A DNA stretch of 49,973 bases from Enterosoma sp964427595 (GTDB lineage: Bacteria > Bacillota_I > Bacilli_A > RFN20 > CAG-288): the NCBI GenBank assembly GCA_964427595.1, contig CAYRUQ010000007.1, forward strand, positions 1-49,973, written 5' to 3'. The translations under genes and the position numbers were made by a program. The notes below the pieces were generated by a model, which searched no databases, was not told the DNA's origin, and saw only the letters and a list, made by a program, of their open reading frames with translations. Below, in pieces: positions 42,233 to 49,973 of this stretch (the first letter of the stretch is position 1; each line of letters begins with the position of its first letter).

Positions 42233-42253
42233 GCTTAAAATGGCTGTTTTTGG

Positions 42254-42712
42254 CTAAAACTTACCGAAGCTATCAGAAAACTTTTCAATCGTTTTCGCCA
42301 GTTCTTGATTGACCTCGGAAGCTTCTTTAACGAGAGCATAAAGCTCGTCGATGATCTTGTCATAAAGAACGACATCTTGGCTTGCAAAATCATTTGAGTG
42401 TTCGATGAAGAAAAGAGAAGAGAGATAACTTCTTTTGTTGATCACTTCAAAAAGCTGTTTTTCTAACTTCTTAGAGAGGCCTTTGTCTTTGAAATAAGAG
42501 ATCAGTTCCTCAGAGCTTAAAGAAACACTCTTCTTCAATTTCTCATCTGCATCAGCAAAAGCGACTTCCATCTCTTCGACACCATGTCTATATTGATCTA
42601 AAGTTAAAGTTCTCAGATATAAAGAGGTGGCTTTAAAAGCTGAGTAGATAGTGTATTGACTGACTTGTAAATACTCACCAGTGAGAAGAGCGATCTGTTC
42701 TTCATGAGTCAT
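42254..42712 (-). CDS. Helical protein of unknown function after rpmF
   Basis: A 152-residue acidic, almost wholly alpha-helical soluble protein, with no motif I recognise. The start is the ATG at 42712 after GGAGG; the reading frame continues upstream to 42880, but that part overlaps rpmF and its terminator. It lies between the rpmF terminator and the rsmB promoter and may be read through from rpmF or from an unseen promoter. It could be a small regulator or scaffold, but nothing in the sequence settles it. Confidence 0.6.
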   Translation of the reverse strand: MTHEEQIALLTGEYLQVSQYTIYSAFKATSLYLRTLTLDQYRHGVEEMEVAFADADEKLKKSVSLSSEELISYFKDKGLSKKLEKQLFEVINKRSYLSSLFFIEHSNDFASQDVVLYDKIIDELYALVKEASEVNQELAKTIEKFSDSFGKF

Positions 42713-42745
42713 AAATAACCTCCGAAACGTAATTTTTTTATAAAA

Positions 42746-42774
42746 AAACTGCAGATTACGAGAACCTGCAGTTT
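42746..42774 (-). terminator. Terminator of rpmF
   Basis: AAACTGCAG (42746-42754) and CTGCAGTTT (42766-42774) form a 9-bp stem. On the minus strand it ends in a run of T. It lies 17 nt after the rpmF stop. Confidence 0.85.
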
Positions 42775-42791
42775 TAGGACAATCAAGAAGA

Positions 42792-42980
42792 TTATTCAGC
42801 GGAAGATTTGACTTCGATGACCTTCTTGCCCTTGTAGTAGCCACAAGTAGGGCAGACGCGATGAGATTGGATCTGAGCACCGCAGTTAGAGCAAGCCTGA
42901 GTGTGGGTAGCTTTCAAAACAAAATGAGTTCTTCTCAATCTCTTGGCAGTGACTCCCGTTCTTCTAGTAGGTACAGCCAT
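42792..42980 (-). CDS. rpmF: 50S ribosomal protein L32
   Basis: A 62-residue L32 of the large ribosomal subunit. MAVPTRRTGVTAKRLRRTH is the typical start, and two CxxC pairs, CSNCGAQ (near 32) and CPTCGYY (near 44), bind zinc in the C+ version of the protein. This is the zinc-containing form; no zinc-free paralogue is seen in the window. GGAGGATA is the ribosome site. In many Firmicutes rpmF follows a DUF177 (YceD) gene, which is absent here. Confidence 0.95.
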   Translation of the reverse strand: MAVPTRRTGVTAKRLRRTHFVLKATHTQACSNCGAQIQSHRVCPTCGYYKGKKVIEVKSSAE

Positions 42981-43030
42981 ATAGTTTATCCTCCGTATCA
43001 GTCAAAAACACGCTGAAAACAGCAACAAGT

Positions 43031-43036
43031 ATTATA
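43031..43036 (-). promoter_or_regulatory. -10 box of rpmF
   Basis: TATAAT on the minus strand, about 50 nt before the rpmF start; TTTACT 18 nt further upstream is a weak -35. Confidence 0.5.
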
Positions 43037-43122
43037 TTGCCAGAAGTGTCTAGAAGTAAATAATTTTTTACTTTCTAATTAATATTTTTACTTACTTATA
43101 TAAGAAATAAGAGTTCAACCCC

Positions 43123-46100
43123 TTAAAAATCGAACAAGGAAATCTGCTCTGATTCAGGAAGACCTTCAAAAGCATGAAGTTTACGAAGTTCATCAAGGAT
43201 CTTATCAGGAACTTTCGCTCTTCGTCTGAAATCCTCAACTGAGCTGAAAGGGCGCTGTAGTCTCGCTGTGACTATCTGCTCAGAAGTGGTCTTAGCAAGA
43301 CCAGGAACAGCGCTGAAAGCTGGGATGATCGACTTGCTTTTATGATCAACTGAGAAATTAGTCGCTAAAGAGTGATTGACGGAGATATTAGAGAACTTAT
43401 AACCTCTATCATACATCTCGATAGTCTGTTCTAAACTGTTGATCAGTTTCTTATCATTAGTCTCCGCTCTTCTTGTTTTGATCAGATTTTGAATCTGAGC
43501 GAGTCTTTGCTTACTTGCATTCAAACCTTTACACATCGTCTCTAGTTCATAGGCATCACATCTTAAAGTGAAGTAAGTGGCGTAATACTCTAGAGGATGA
43601 TGGACTTTGAAATAAGCACATCTGACAGCCATCGTGACATAAGCGACCGCATGACCTTTAGGGAAGAGATAGTTGATCTTCTCACAAGATTCGATGTAGT
43701 AATCAGGAACACCATGCTCTTTCATCAGCTTGACATACTCATCATGTTTTTCTTTAAATTCAGGTTTACCAAAACGACCATCTTTTCTGACGAATTCCAT
43801 GATATCGAAAGAAGTTTTGTTATCGATTCCATACTTCTCATGAAGAGTGGTCATGATGTCATCACGGCAGGCGATGACATCTTTCAAAGTGAAATCATGA
43901 AGTAAGATCAAATCCTTAGCATTGCCTTCAAAAACACCAGTACCATGAGAGAGACCAGAGATTCTGACTAAATCAGAGAAGGTAGAAGGTTTAGTTTCAA
44001 TCAGATTTCTTCTTCCGATAGGAGTTCCAAATTCTGGAAGTCCTAAAGCACCTGTCTGTTCATTTAAGACATTATCTTTCAAATGCAAAGCTTCGTTAGA
44101 CCAAAACAAAGAAAGAGCTTCTTTATCGTTTAATGGAACTTTCTCCATGACATCATTAAAGGAGATACCACAAAGATCACACATCATCTTGACCGCTTGA
44201 GGATCAACATGACCTAATACATCAAACTTCAAAGCTGAATCATGAATCGCTTTGTATTCAAAGTGAGTGATTGTCCAATCTGAATCAACTTTATCACCCG
44301 GATATTGAATAGGAGTGAAATCAAAGATATCCATATCTTGTGGGATGACGATAACACCGCCAGGATGCTGACCGGTCGTCCTTTTGATCTCAACTAATCC
44401 ACCAGCGAGACGGTCGATTTCAGCATCCCTGATATCACTACTAGTTCCACGAGTATTATCAAAATAATTCCTGACTATTTTGTCAGCGTTTTTCTCTTGG
44501 ATCGTTTGAATAGTTCCTGCTTTATAAACATGGTCTTTACCTAAAAGATCTTTCAAATGGTTTTGTGCGTTGCTTTGGAAATCAGTAGGGAAGTTTAAAT
44601 CGATATCAGGTACTTTCTCAGCACTGAATCCTAAGAAGGTAGCGAAAGGAATATTTTGACCTTCACCTTTCAGTTTCTCACCACACTCTGGGCAATCCTT
44701 TTCAGGAAGGTCATATCCAGATCCATAGACAGAAGAATCGGGCCATTCAAGATGGTGACACTTCGGGCAGATATAATGAGGAGGAAGAGGATTGACTTCG
44801 GTGATACCAGCCATCGTGGCGACTAAAGAAGAACCGACTGATCCACGAGAGCCGACCATGTACCCTTGCTCATTAGACCATCTGACTAAGAGAGAAGATA
44901 TCCAGTAAATGACTGAATATCCGTTTGAGATGATACCGTGAAGCTCCTGCTCTATACGATCAGCGATTACTTTAGGAAGCGGATCTCCGTATATCTTTTT
45001 AGCATTTGTATAAACTAACTCAGTTAAATGTTCTTCATTGCCTTCAATCTTAGGAGCAAAGAGTTTATTTCTGACAATCTCGATGTTCTCATCGATCATA
45101 TCAGCGACTTTATTGGTGTTAGTGATGACGATTTCTTTGATCAACTCTTCATCCTTTAAAAATGAGAAGCACTCCAACATCTCAGTAGTAGTACGGAAGT
45201 GTTGATCTGGATTTTGAAATGGTTTCTTATAGTAAGCTTTTTTCTTCTCTAGCGGTGCACTCTCATAAGGAGCTAAATTCAAGGGATGGCGGGCGTTTTT
45301 TAAACCAGGTGATTGGATGATGATATCTCTGAGGAACTTATCTTCAGGATTGAGATAGTGACAATCACCAGTGGCACAGACGATCTTACCCATGCTTTTA
45401 GCCGTCTCGATCAAATAAGAAAGAATACCTTTGACATCATCAAGGCTATTTAACTGTCCTTTGTTGATGAGATAGATGTAGTTTTCAGGAGGTTGAACTT
45501 CGATGATGTCATAAAACTCCAGTTTTTTCTTTAAAACTTCTGTTGATTTGATCATCGCTGTCTCAAAAATCTCGCCGTTAAGACAGGCAGAACCAAATAA
45601 CAGGTTTTCTCTATGCTCAGCTAAAAGACTCTTTGGAACTAACGGATTACCATTGACATTAGAAAGCCATTTGATTTCACTAGCAGAGATGATTTTATAA
45701 AGCTCTTTAAGACCAGCTTGCGTTTTCACATAACAAGTAGTGTGGAAAGCGTGAGAATTGACGAGCATCTCTTCAGTGAAAGGAAGCTTTCCGATATCTG
45801 CGTGAGTCTTAAAACCATGTTTCTGCATCAAATCAGAGAGATAGATTTGAAAGATCTTAGCTAAGACAGTCGCATCATAGTCAGCCCTATGAGCAGAGAT
45901 TTCATCAAAAGGAATGTCAAGCTGTCTCGCCATATAAGCTTCCGAGTGGCTCTTCTTGTTAGGATAGAAATAAAGAGAGAGGGGAAGAGTATCAATGACT
46001 GGATTTTTGATTCCTTCCATGCCGTTGATTCTGAAGATCTCATTTAAGAATTCATAGTCAAAACCACCAGCATTATGAGCGACTAATATACAGTCAGAGA

Positions 46101-47460
46101 AAAATTCTTTGATGTCTTTTAAAGCCTTCTTAATCGGTTTTCCATGGTCGACTTGTTCTTGTGTGATATGAGAGACTTCTAAAGAGAATTTAGATAATGC
46201 TCTATCAGGATTGACGAAGAAATCAATCTCATCAAGAATCGTTCCCATAGCATCGATTTTGACAGCGCCAAATTCAATGAGTCTATCAAAACGAGCAGAA
46301 AGACCGGTGGTCTCAATATCAAATACTACATAAGTGGCACTACGAAGTTCTCTCTTATCATCAGGATTGAAGATATATCTAGGCGTATCATCAACCATGT
46401 AAAGCTCACTACCATAGATGACTTTAATATCTTTAGCGACCTTTTGTGCATTAGGGAAGGCGTGAACACATCCATGATCAGTTAAAGCGATAGCCTTATG
46501 TCCCCATTTTTTAGCGAGATCAGCATAGTCTTTAAATTCACAGACACCATCCATAGTCGACATCTTGGAATGAAGATGAAGCTCGACTCTCTTCTCACTA
46601 GCTTCATCCATACGGATAGGATCCTTATCAATCATCTCGATCTTATCAATACGAAGGGTGATCTGATTATCAAAATAAGCAGTATTAGCGTGAATTTTAA
46701 CCTTCTCCCCCACTTTATACTGATCGATTTCAGCATAAGACATCTTAGAAGATTCAAAAAGCGTTGTTTTTATCGAATCACTTCCATCATATAACCAGAT
46801 ATTTCTAGCATTCTTGCCTTTGATTTTAGTATCTTCAATCTTAAAAATAGTAGCTGCAACTATCACCATTTTAAACTTATCAACATCTTTTAATTTACAA
46901 GGTTGATAAGTTGAATTGATCAGTTCTTGTTTCTTAAATTTCTGTGAGACTGCTAAAGCTTCCGCTTCATATTTCTCATCTCTTTGTTTGGAGAAATCCT
47001 GAAGACCAGTGACTTTCTCTTGAATGAGAGTGTTATAGGAAGAAGAGATAGAATCTAAAAAATCATTGAGCTTTCTAAGCTCATCAGTCAGGATTGTGGC
47101 CTTTTCAGCACCGGTATAATAAAAGAGAATTTTATTCTCATTCTCATAAAAATAAATATCATCCATCAAAGTGCAGTTTTTAGCATGCTTAAACTCCTCT
47201 AAAAGACGAGGAAAATTAATTCTCTCATCCTGGTAAGTGAAGCTTATCTTCATCGAGATTCCGGTCTTTAAAGTGAAATCAGAGATACCATCAAAAAACT
47301 GCTCATAAGAGGCATAAGGAAGATAAGTAGGAAAATATATCAAGGCGTTTATAGAATTGCTCTCTTTCTCATTTTTCAAATCTTTAAAGAATCCTTTTTC
47401 AAAAGGAGCAAGATCTGTAATTCCAATTTTTCTCAGTAGTCGTTCAAATCGTTCATCCAT
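43123..47460 (-). CDS. polC: DNA polymerase III PolC (Gram-positive type)
   Basis: A 1445-residue replicative polymerase. Domains in order: N-terminal and OB fold (about 215-280, KFKMVIVAATIFKIEDTKIKGK), PHP domain (from about 290, HLHSKMSTMDGV and ALTDHG), the inserted 3'-5' exonuclease (about 376-545, VFDIETTGL, AHNAGGFDYEF and HRADYDATVLA, all proofreading acidic residues present), then palm, fingers and HhH region. GSRGSVGSSLVAT and DIDLNFP carry catalytic palm residues, and a zinc-like CPKC plus CPECGE pair is near 925-952. The length is normal for PolC. GGAGG precedes the ATG by 8 nt. It forms a single-gene unit on the minus strand opposite hsp20. Confidence 0.96.
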   Translation of the reverse strand: MDERFERLLRKIGITDLAPFEKGFFKDLKNEKESNSINALIYFPTYLPYASYEQFFDGISDFTLKTGISMKISFTYQDERINFPRLLEEFKHAKNCTLMDDIYFYENENKILFYYTGAEKATILTDELRKLNDFLDSISSSYNTLIQEKVTGLQDFSKQRDEKYEAEALAVSQKFKKQELINSTYQPCKLKDVDKFKMVIVAATIFKIEDTKIKGKNARNIWLYDGSDSIKTTLFESSKMSYAEIDQYKVGEKVKIHANTAYFDNQITLRIDKIEMIDKDPIRMDEASEKRVELHLHSKMSTMDGVCEFKDYADLAKKWGHKAIALTDHGCVHAFPNAQKVAKDIKVIYGSELYMVDDTPRYIFNPDDKRELRSATYVVFDIETTGLSARFDRLIEFGAVKIDAMGTILDEIDFFVNPDRALSKFSLEVSHITQEQVDHGKPIKKALKDIKEFFSDCILVAHNAGGFDYEFLNEIFRINGMEGIKNPVIDTLPLSLYFYPNKKSHSEAYMARQLDIPFDEISAHRADYDATVLAKIFQIYLSDLMQKHGFKTHADIGKLPFTEEMLVNSHAFHTTCYVKTQAGLKELYKIISASEIKWLSNVNGNPLVPKSLLAEHRENLLFGSACLNGEIFETAMIKSTEVLKKKLEFYDIIEVQPPENYIYLINKGQLNSLDDVKGILSYLIETAKSMGKIVCATGDCHYLNPEDKFLRDIIIQSPGLKNARHPLNLAPYESAPLEKKKAYYKKPFQNPDQHFRTTTEMLECFSFLKDEELIKEIVITNTNKVADMIDENIEIVRNKLFAPKIEGNEEHLTELVYTNAKKIYGDPLPKVIADRIEQELHGIISNGYSVIYWISSLLVRWSNEQGYMVGSRGSVGSSLVATMAGITEVNPLPPHYICPKCHHLEWPDSSVYGSGYDLPEKDCPECGEKLKGEGQNIPFATFLGFSAEKVPDIDLNFPTDFQSNAQNHLKDLLGKDHVYKAGTIQTIQEKNADKIVRNYFDNTRGTSSDIRDAEIDRLAGGLVEIKRTTGQHPGGVIVIPQDMDIFDFTPIQYPGDKVDSDWTITHFEYKAIHDSALKFDVLGHVDPQAVKMMCDLCGISFNDVMEKVPLNDKEALSLFWSNEALHLKDNVLNEQTGALGLPEFGTPIGRRNLIETKPSTFSDLVRISGLSHGTGVFEGNAKDLILLHDFTLKDVIACRDDIMTTLHEKYGIDNKTSFDIMEFVRKDGRFGKPEFKEKHDEYVKLMKEHGVPDYYIESCEKINYLFPKGHAVAYVTMAVRCAYFKVHHPLEYYATYFTLRCDAYELETMCKGLNASKQRLAQIQNLIKTRRAETNDKKLINSLEQTIEMYDRGYKFSNISVNHSLATNFSVDHKSKSIIPAFSAVPGLAKTTSEQIVTARLQRPFSSVEDFRRRAKVPDKILDELRKLHAFEGLPESEQISLFDF

Positions 47461-47628
47461 ACAAAACGCCTCCGCAGAAAGAGATATTAGACATAACTTT
47501 TATCTTTAATAATAAAGTTTTAGGTTAAAAATCACAGCCACTATTTTAACACGCCAAAGCACCCAAAAAGATAAAGACTTCCTAAAGAGAGAAAATTAAC
47601 CAAAAATAAATTTTTTTATTGAAATCTC

Positions 47629-47656
47629 TTGAATTTCAAATTTGATTGTCTACAAT
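47629..47656 (+). promoter_or_regulatory. Promoter of the small heat-shock gene
   Basis: TTGAAT (47629-47634), a 16-bp spacer and TACAAT (47651-47656). The start point should fall inside the CIRCE element just downstream. Confidence 0.7.
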
Positions 47657-47660
47657 AAGA

Positions 47661-47687
47661 TTAGCACTCAAGAGTTGTGAGTGCTAA
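47661..47687. promoter_or_regulatory. CIRCE element (HrcA operator)
   Basis: TTAGCACTC-N9-GAGTGCTAA is a perfect CIRCE inverted repeat (47661-47669 and 47679-47687). It is the operator of the heat-shock repressor HrcA, so the gene should be induced by heat stress when GroEL is titrated away. It overlaps the expected transcription start. Confidence 0.97.
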
Positions 47688-47705
47688 ATATGGGAGGAAA
47701 CTAAA

Positions 47706-48155
47706 ATGAGTGAAAATGAAAAAAGAAAACCCGATTATGCAGTCGATCATTATAGAAGAGACCTTTTCCCGCCTTTCTTAGATCTTTTTGATGACAATTT
47801 CTTCAAAAGAGGTCATGAAGATGTGATGAGAACCGATATCAAGGATGCTGGCGATAAGTTCATCTTGAATATTGAGATTCCTGGCATCGATAAAAAAGAT
47901 ATCAAAATCGTTTTAGAAGATGGTGAATTAACCATCACTGCTTCTTTTGACAGGAATGAGAAAGAAGAGGATGAAGAAGGAAAGTACATCCACTTCGAAC
48001 GTGCTTCAGGAACTTTCAGTCGAACCTTCTTTGTTGGAAGAGATGTCAAGAAAGCTGATATCAAAGCTAGTACCGATAATGGAGTCTTGAAGATTCTAAT
48101 TCCTAAGAAAGAAAAAGAAGAAGCTGTCGAAGATAAATACATCGCTATCGACTGA
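47706..48155 (+). CDS. Hsp20/alpha-crystallin small heat-shock protein
   Basis: A 149-residue small heat-shock chaperone that holds unfolding proteins as oligomers. The N-terminal 35 residues contain the usual aromatic arm, including RRDLFPPFLDLFDD. The alpha-crystallin domain (about 40-135) has MRTDIKDAGDKFILNIEIPGI, ITASF, FSRTFFVG and the ADIKASTDNGVLKILIPK end; the C-terminal IxI motif is less clear. GGGAGG precedes the ATG. It is regulated by CIRCE and followed by a terminator. Confidence 0.93.
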   Translation: MSENEKRKPDYAVDHYRRDLFPPFLDLFDDNFFKRGHEDVMRTDIKDAGDKFILNIEIPGIDKKDIKIVLEDGELTITASFDRNEKEEDEEGKYIHFERASGTFSRTFFVGRDVKKADIKASTDNGVLKILIPKKEKEEAVEDKYIAID

Positions 48156-48191
48156 TTAAAGTTTTCTAAAGTTTAATTATCAAATCGAAAT

Positions 48192-48232
48192 AAGGCTGTT
48201 GCACTCACTGGGGCTATGCAACAGCCTTTTCT
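48192..48232. terminator. Bidirectional terminator between hsp20 and the surface protein gene
   Basis: AAGGCTGTTGCA (48192-48203) and TGCAACAGCCTT (48217-48228) form a perfect 12-bp stem with T-runs on both sides; it can serve both convergent genes. Confidence 0.88.
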
Positions 48233-48278
48233 TATGTTTATAAATTGGTATTTGAGTGATTACTTGTATGTTAGCTAT

Positions 48279-49973
48279 TTATGCTGCAGTGCTGATACAC
48301 CATCTATCGATTGTGGTGTTATAAGTCATCGTGCAGTTAGACGCAGAACTGATAATTGTTTCTCTATCTTCTCCATAACCGATATGTCTTTCTAGGTTGA
48401 CACCAGTAGCTGAAGAATTAGTAGCAGAACTAGCTGGTACATAAACACCCTGGAAATAGATGTAGTATAAGTTGTTATAAGTGATGTAGTTATTGCCTTC
48501 GGTGTATTCAACTTTTTGAAAAGAGCCGGGAAGCATATTGGTGCCGTCATAATAACTTGAGATAGCTGTATAAGAATCAAATATATAGGCATAATAAGTA
48601 CCGTCTGCTCTTTCGATTAAACCGATTGAAGGATCAAAGGTAGCATCTTCATCGATTCTATCGTCATTGATATTGACGACCTGTCCTTGTGAGATAAGAG
48701 GATAATTGAAGAAATCTAAGACTGCGTAATCACCAGTTCCATTAACAACATCTGAAGTGCCTGATGAATGTGGATATGCAGGAATCAGTGCAGTTTGATT
48801 TGAGTTGTAATTTCCTGAATTAAAGTAATTATCAAGACCTTCTTCGTTGTAGAAATTTATATTTCCTGAGAGTACATACGGATAATTGGTACTATTAGAT
48901 TCAAATGTAAGTTTTCCATAGATATCTGCTTGTGCAGGTTTATTTTCGTTTAGATATTGCCAGAATGTATAAACTTGATTTGAAGTAGAACTACTATAGT
49001 ACATGATTATACTCTGAGAATCGTTAGTATCATTGCTACCTCTCAACGATACCATGTTTACACTTGAATAATTATCGAAGAAATAAGGAACAAAAGTCAT
49101 TCCACCACCTTTGATTGATGTGTTAAAGATTATCTCACTGTTCTCATCAACATTAAGATAACTACCAGGCAAGAATACTAAGTGTTGACCTAAAGTTAAT
49201 CTTGAGTGTTCTAGATATATCTCAAAATAAGGTGGGACTATGAATTGGGAATCTCCGGTAGAGAAACTAGCTGAATATAAGCTTAATGAAACATCAATTG
49301 TACAACTATTAAAAGTCAACTCACAATCATAAGCAGTGTATCTAATTCTTTGATGAAGGAGATTGTTTCTGATCATGTATGATCGTTCTGTTTTACTAGA
49401 AACATTAGAATATCTGATATTTTCATCATAATAAACGCTTCTAGTGATAGAACCGATTCCGCTCATTTCAATCAAACTGCCAGAACCAGAAGCACCAATG
49501 AGATTGATAGTAGTACCGAAGCCAGCTAAAGTTTCACTACCGCCATCTTTCATCAAATAGCCTTGTAATAGACCACCTTGTTTAATCTCAATATCACAAC
49601 TTAGATAAGGCATTCTGAACATTCTTAATATCGATAAATTAGAACCATAAATACCAACATCTGTTTCATGCCAACAATCTTCTAATGTGATAAGACCCAG
49701 TACAGAAGAACCATCTTCAACGATGATTTTGCCTCCACCAACACTATCAGTGATAGAGCCATAAGCGACTAATGAACTACCATTAGTTAAGATTAAATCA
49801 TGTCCAGCCAAGTCAATCTCGTAATAAGGACCCACAATGAAATTGTTAAAGTTTATTTGAGAAAAAGTATATCTTCCGTAATAACCATTATGTGCAGCAA
49901 GAGTGAAAGTTGAACCGCTATAAATAACATCATTCTCAAGAGTATATCTGGCAACTGGATAATTAGTGACAGC
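48279..49973 (-). CDS. C-terminal part of a large repetitive surface-type protein (partial)
   Basis: The reading frame is open from the right edge of the window to its stop near 48279, giving at least 565 residues. An apparent start at 49835 is only a GTG inside the frame; residues continue unbroken to the end, so the true start lies outside. The visible part is rich in Ser, Gly, Tyr, Asn and Thr, and its short strand-like stretches (LTNGSSLVAYG, IIVEDGSSVLG, IEIKQGGLLQG) suggest a parallel beta-helix or adhesin-type passenger. No catalytic motif, sorting signal or membrane helix is present at the C-terminus. Function is unknown. Confidence 0.65.
   Translation of the reverse strand, partial: AVTNYPVARYTLENDVIYSGSTFTLAAHNGYYGRYTFSQINFNNFIVGPYYEIDLAGHDLILTNGSSLVAYGSITDSVGGGKIIVEDGSSVLGLITLEDCWHETDVGIYGSNLSILRMFRMPYLSCDIEIKQGGLLQGYLMKDGGSETLAGFGTTINLIGASGSGSLIEMSGIGSITRSVYYDENIRYSNVSSKTERSYMIRNNLLHQRIRYTAYDCELTFNSCTIDVSLSLYSASFSTGDSQFIVPPYFEIYLEHSRLTLGQHLVFLPGSYLNVDENSEIIFNTSIKGGGMTFVPYFFDNYSSVNMVSLRGSNDTNDSQSIIMYYSSSTSNQVYTFWQYLNENKPAQADIYGKLTFESNSTNYPYVLSGNINFYNEEGLDNYFNSGNYNSNQTALIPAYPHSSGTSDVVNGTGDYAVLDFFNYPLISQGQVVNINDDRIDEDATFDPSIGLIERADGTYYAYIFDSYTAISSYYDGTNMLPGSFQKVEYTEGNNYITYNNLYYIYFQGVYVPASSATNSSATGVNLERHIGYGEDRETIISSASNCTMTYNTTIDRWCISTAA

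Noticed and set aside
42713..42880. Longer N-terminus for the protein after rpmF.
   Set aside because: The extension overlaps rpmF and its terminator, and the GGAGG site supports the ATG at 42712.
49700..49835. Start codon of the right-end surface protein at 49835.
   Set aside because: The codon is GTG, has no ribosome site, and the frame continues open to the window edge with the same composition; the gene is partial.
1..49973. CRISPR array, prophage or insertion sequence.
   Set aside because: No regularly spaced repeats, integrase, phage structural genes or terminal inverted repeats flanking a transposase were seen.

Overview
The window looks like a chromosomal piece of an uncultured low-GC Bacilli/Mollicutes-type bacterium. 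The replicative polymerase is a Gram-positive PolC, RecU is the Holliday-junction resolvase, a CIRCE element precedes a small heat-shock gene, and the order rsmB-rlmN-prpC-prkC-rsgA-rpe is the classic Firmicutes block. TGA ends several genes (for example 4088-5740, 16137-16652 and 16655-17722), so the code is the standard bacterial one and a Mycoplasma-type code is excluded. Reduction is visible: the PrkC kinase has no PASTA repeats or membrane anchor, and RsmB has lost its catalytic motifs. Many serine/threonine-rich lipoproteins suggest a single-membrane, host- or gut-associated cell. The lineage (something like RF39/Izemoplasma/Erysipelotrichia relatives) is inference only.

Layout. 1-8.5 kb: TVP38-type membrane protein, two small phosphodiesterases, a three-gene operon (lactate-dehydrogenase-family enzyme, aminotransferase, PEPCK/HPr-kinase-like P-loop protein), a 4-TM protein, MntP and a 5'-nucleotidase lipoprotein. 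8.6-14.9 kb: an accessory segment next to the 3' end of tRNA-Ser(GGA). It holds a SAM riboswitch controlling MoxR ATPase, a small unknown protein, a metallopeptidase-like/vWA protein and a divergent S-adenosylmethionine synthetase, then a DUF4143-type ATPase and a decayed second copy of the MoxR gene start. 15.1-20.3 kb: RluC/D-type pseudouridine synthase, three unknown (mostly membrane) proteins and phosphoglucomutase. 20.5-31 kb: a five-gene lipoprotein operon with two M6-type metalloproteases and an Ig-domain protein. 31-34.2 kb: HAD phosphatase, a membrane-anchored endonuclease I and a partner. 34.2-43 kb, minus strand: a MarR-exonuclease-recU operon, the rsmB-to-rpe block, and rpmF. 43-48.2 kb: polC, and CIRCE-controlled hsp20. 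48.3 kb to the end: the C-terminal part of a large repetitive surface-type protein.

The most unusual unit is the SAM-riboswitch operon (8627-13064). The leader can form a terminator or a competing antiterminator, so expression should rise when SAM is scarce. It couples a MoxR/vWA chaperone-like pair, a type of module with no evident link to SAM metabolism, to a SAM synthetase that keeps its catalytic residues. A second theme is genes that appear leaderless: at least five start codons lie 7-9 nt after a -10 box with no Shine-Dalgarno, while neighbouring genes have clear ones. All functional statements come from reading motifs; no database search was possible.
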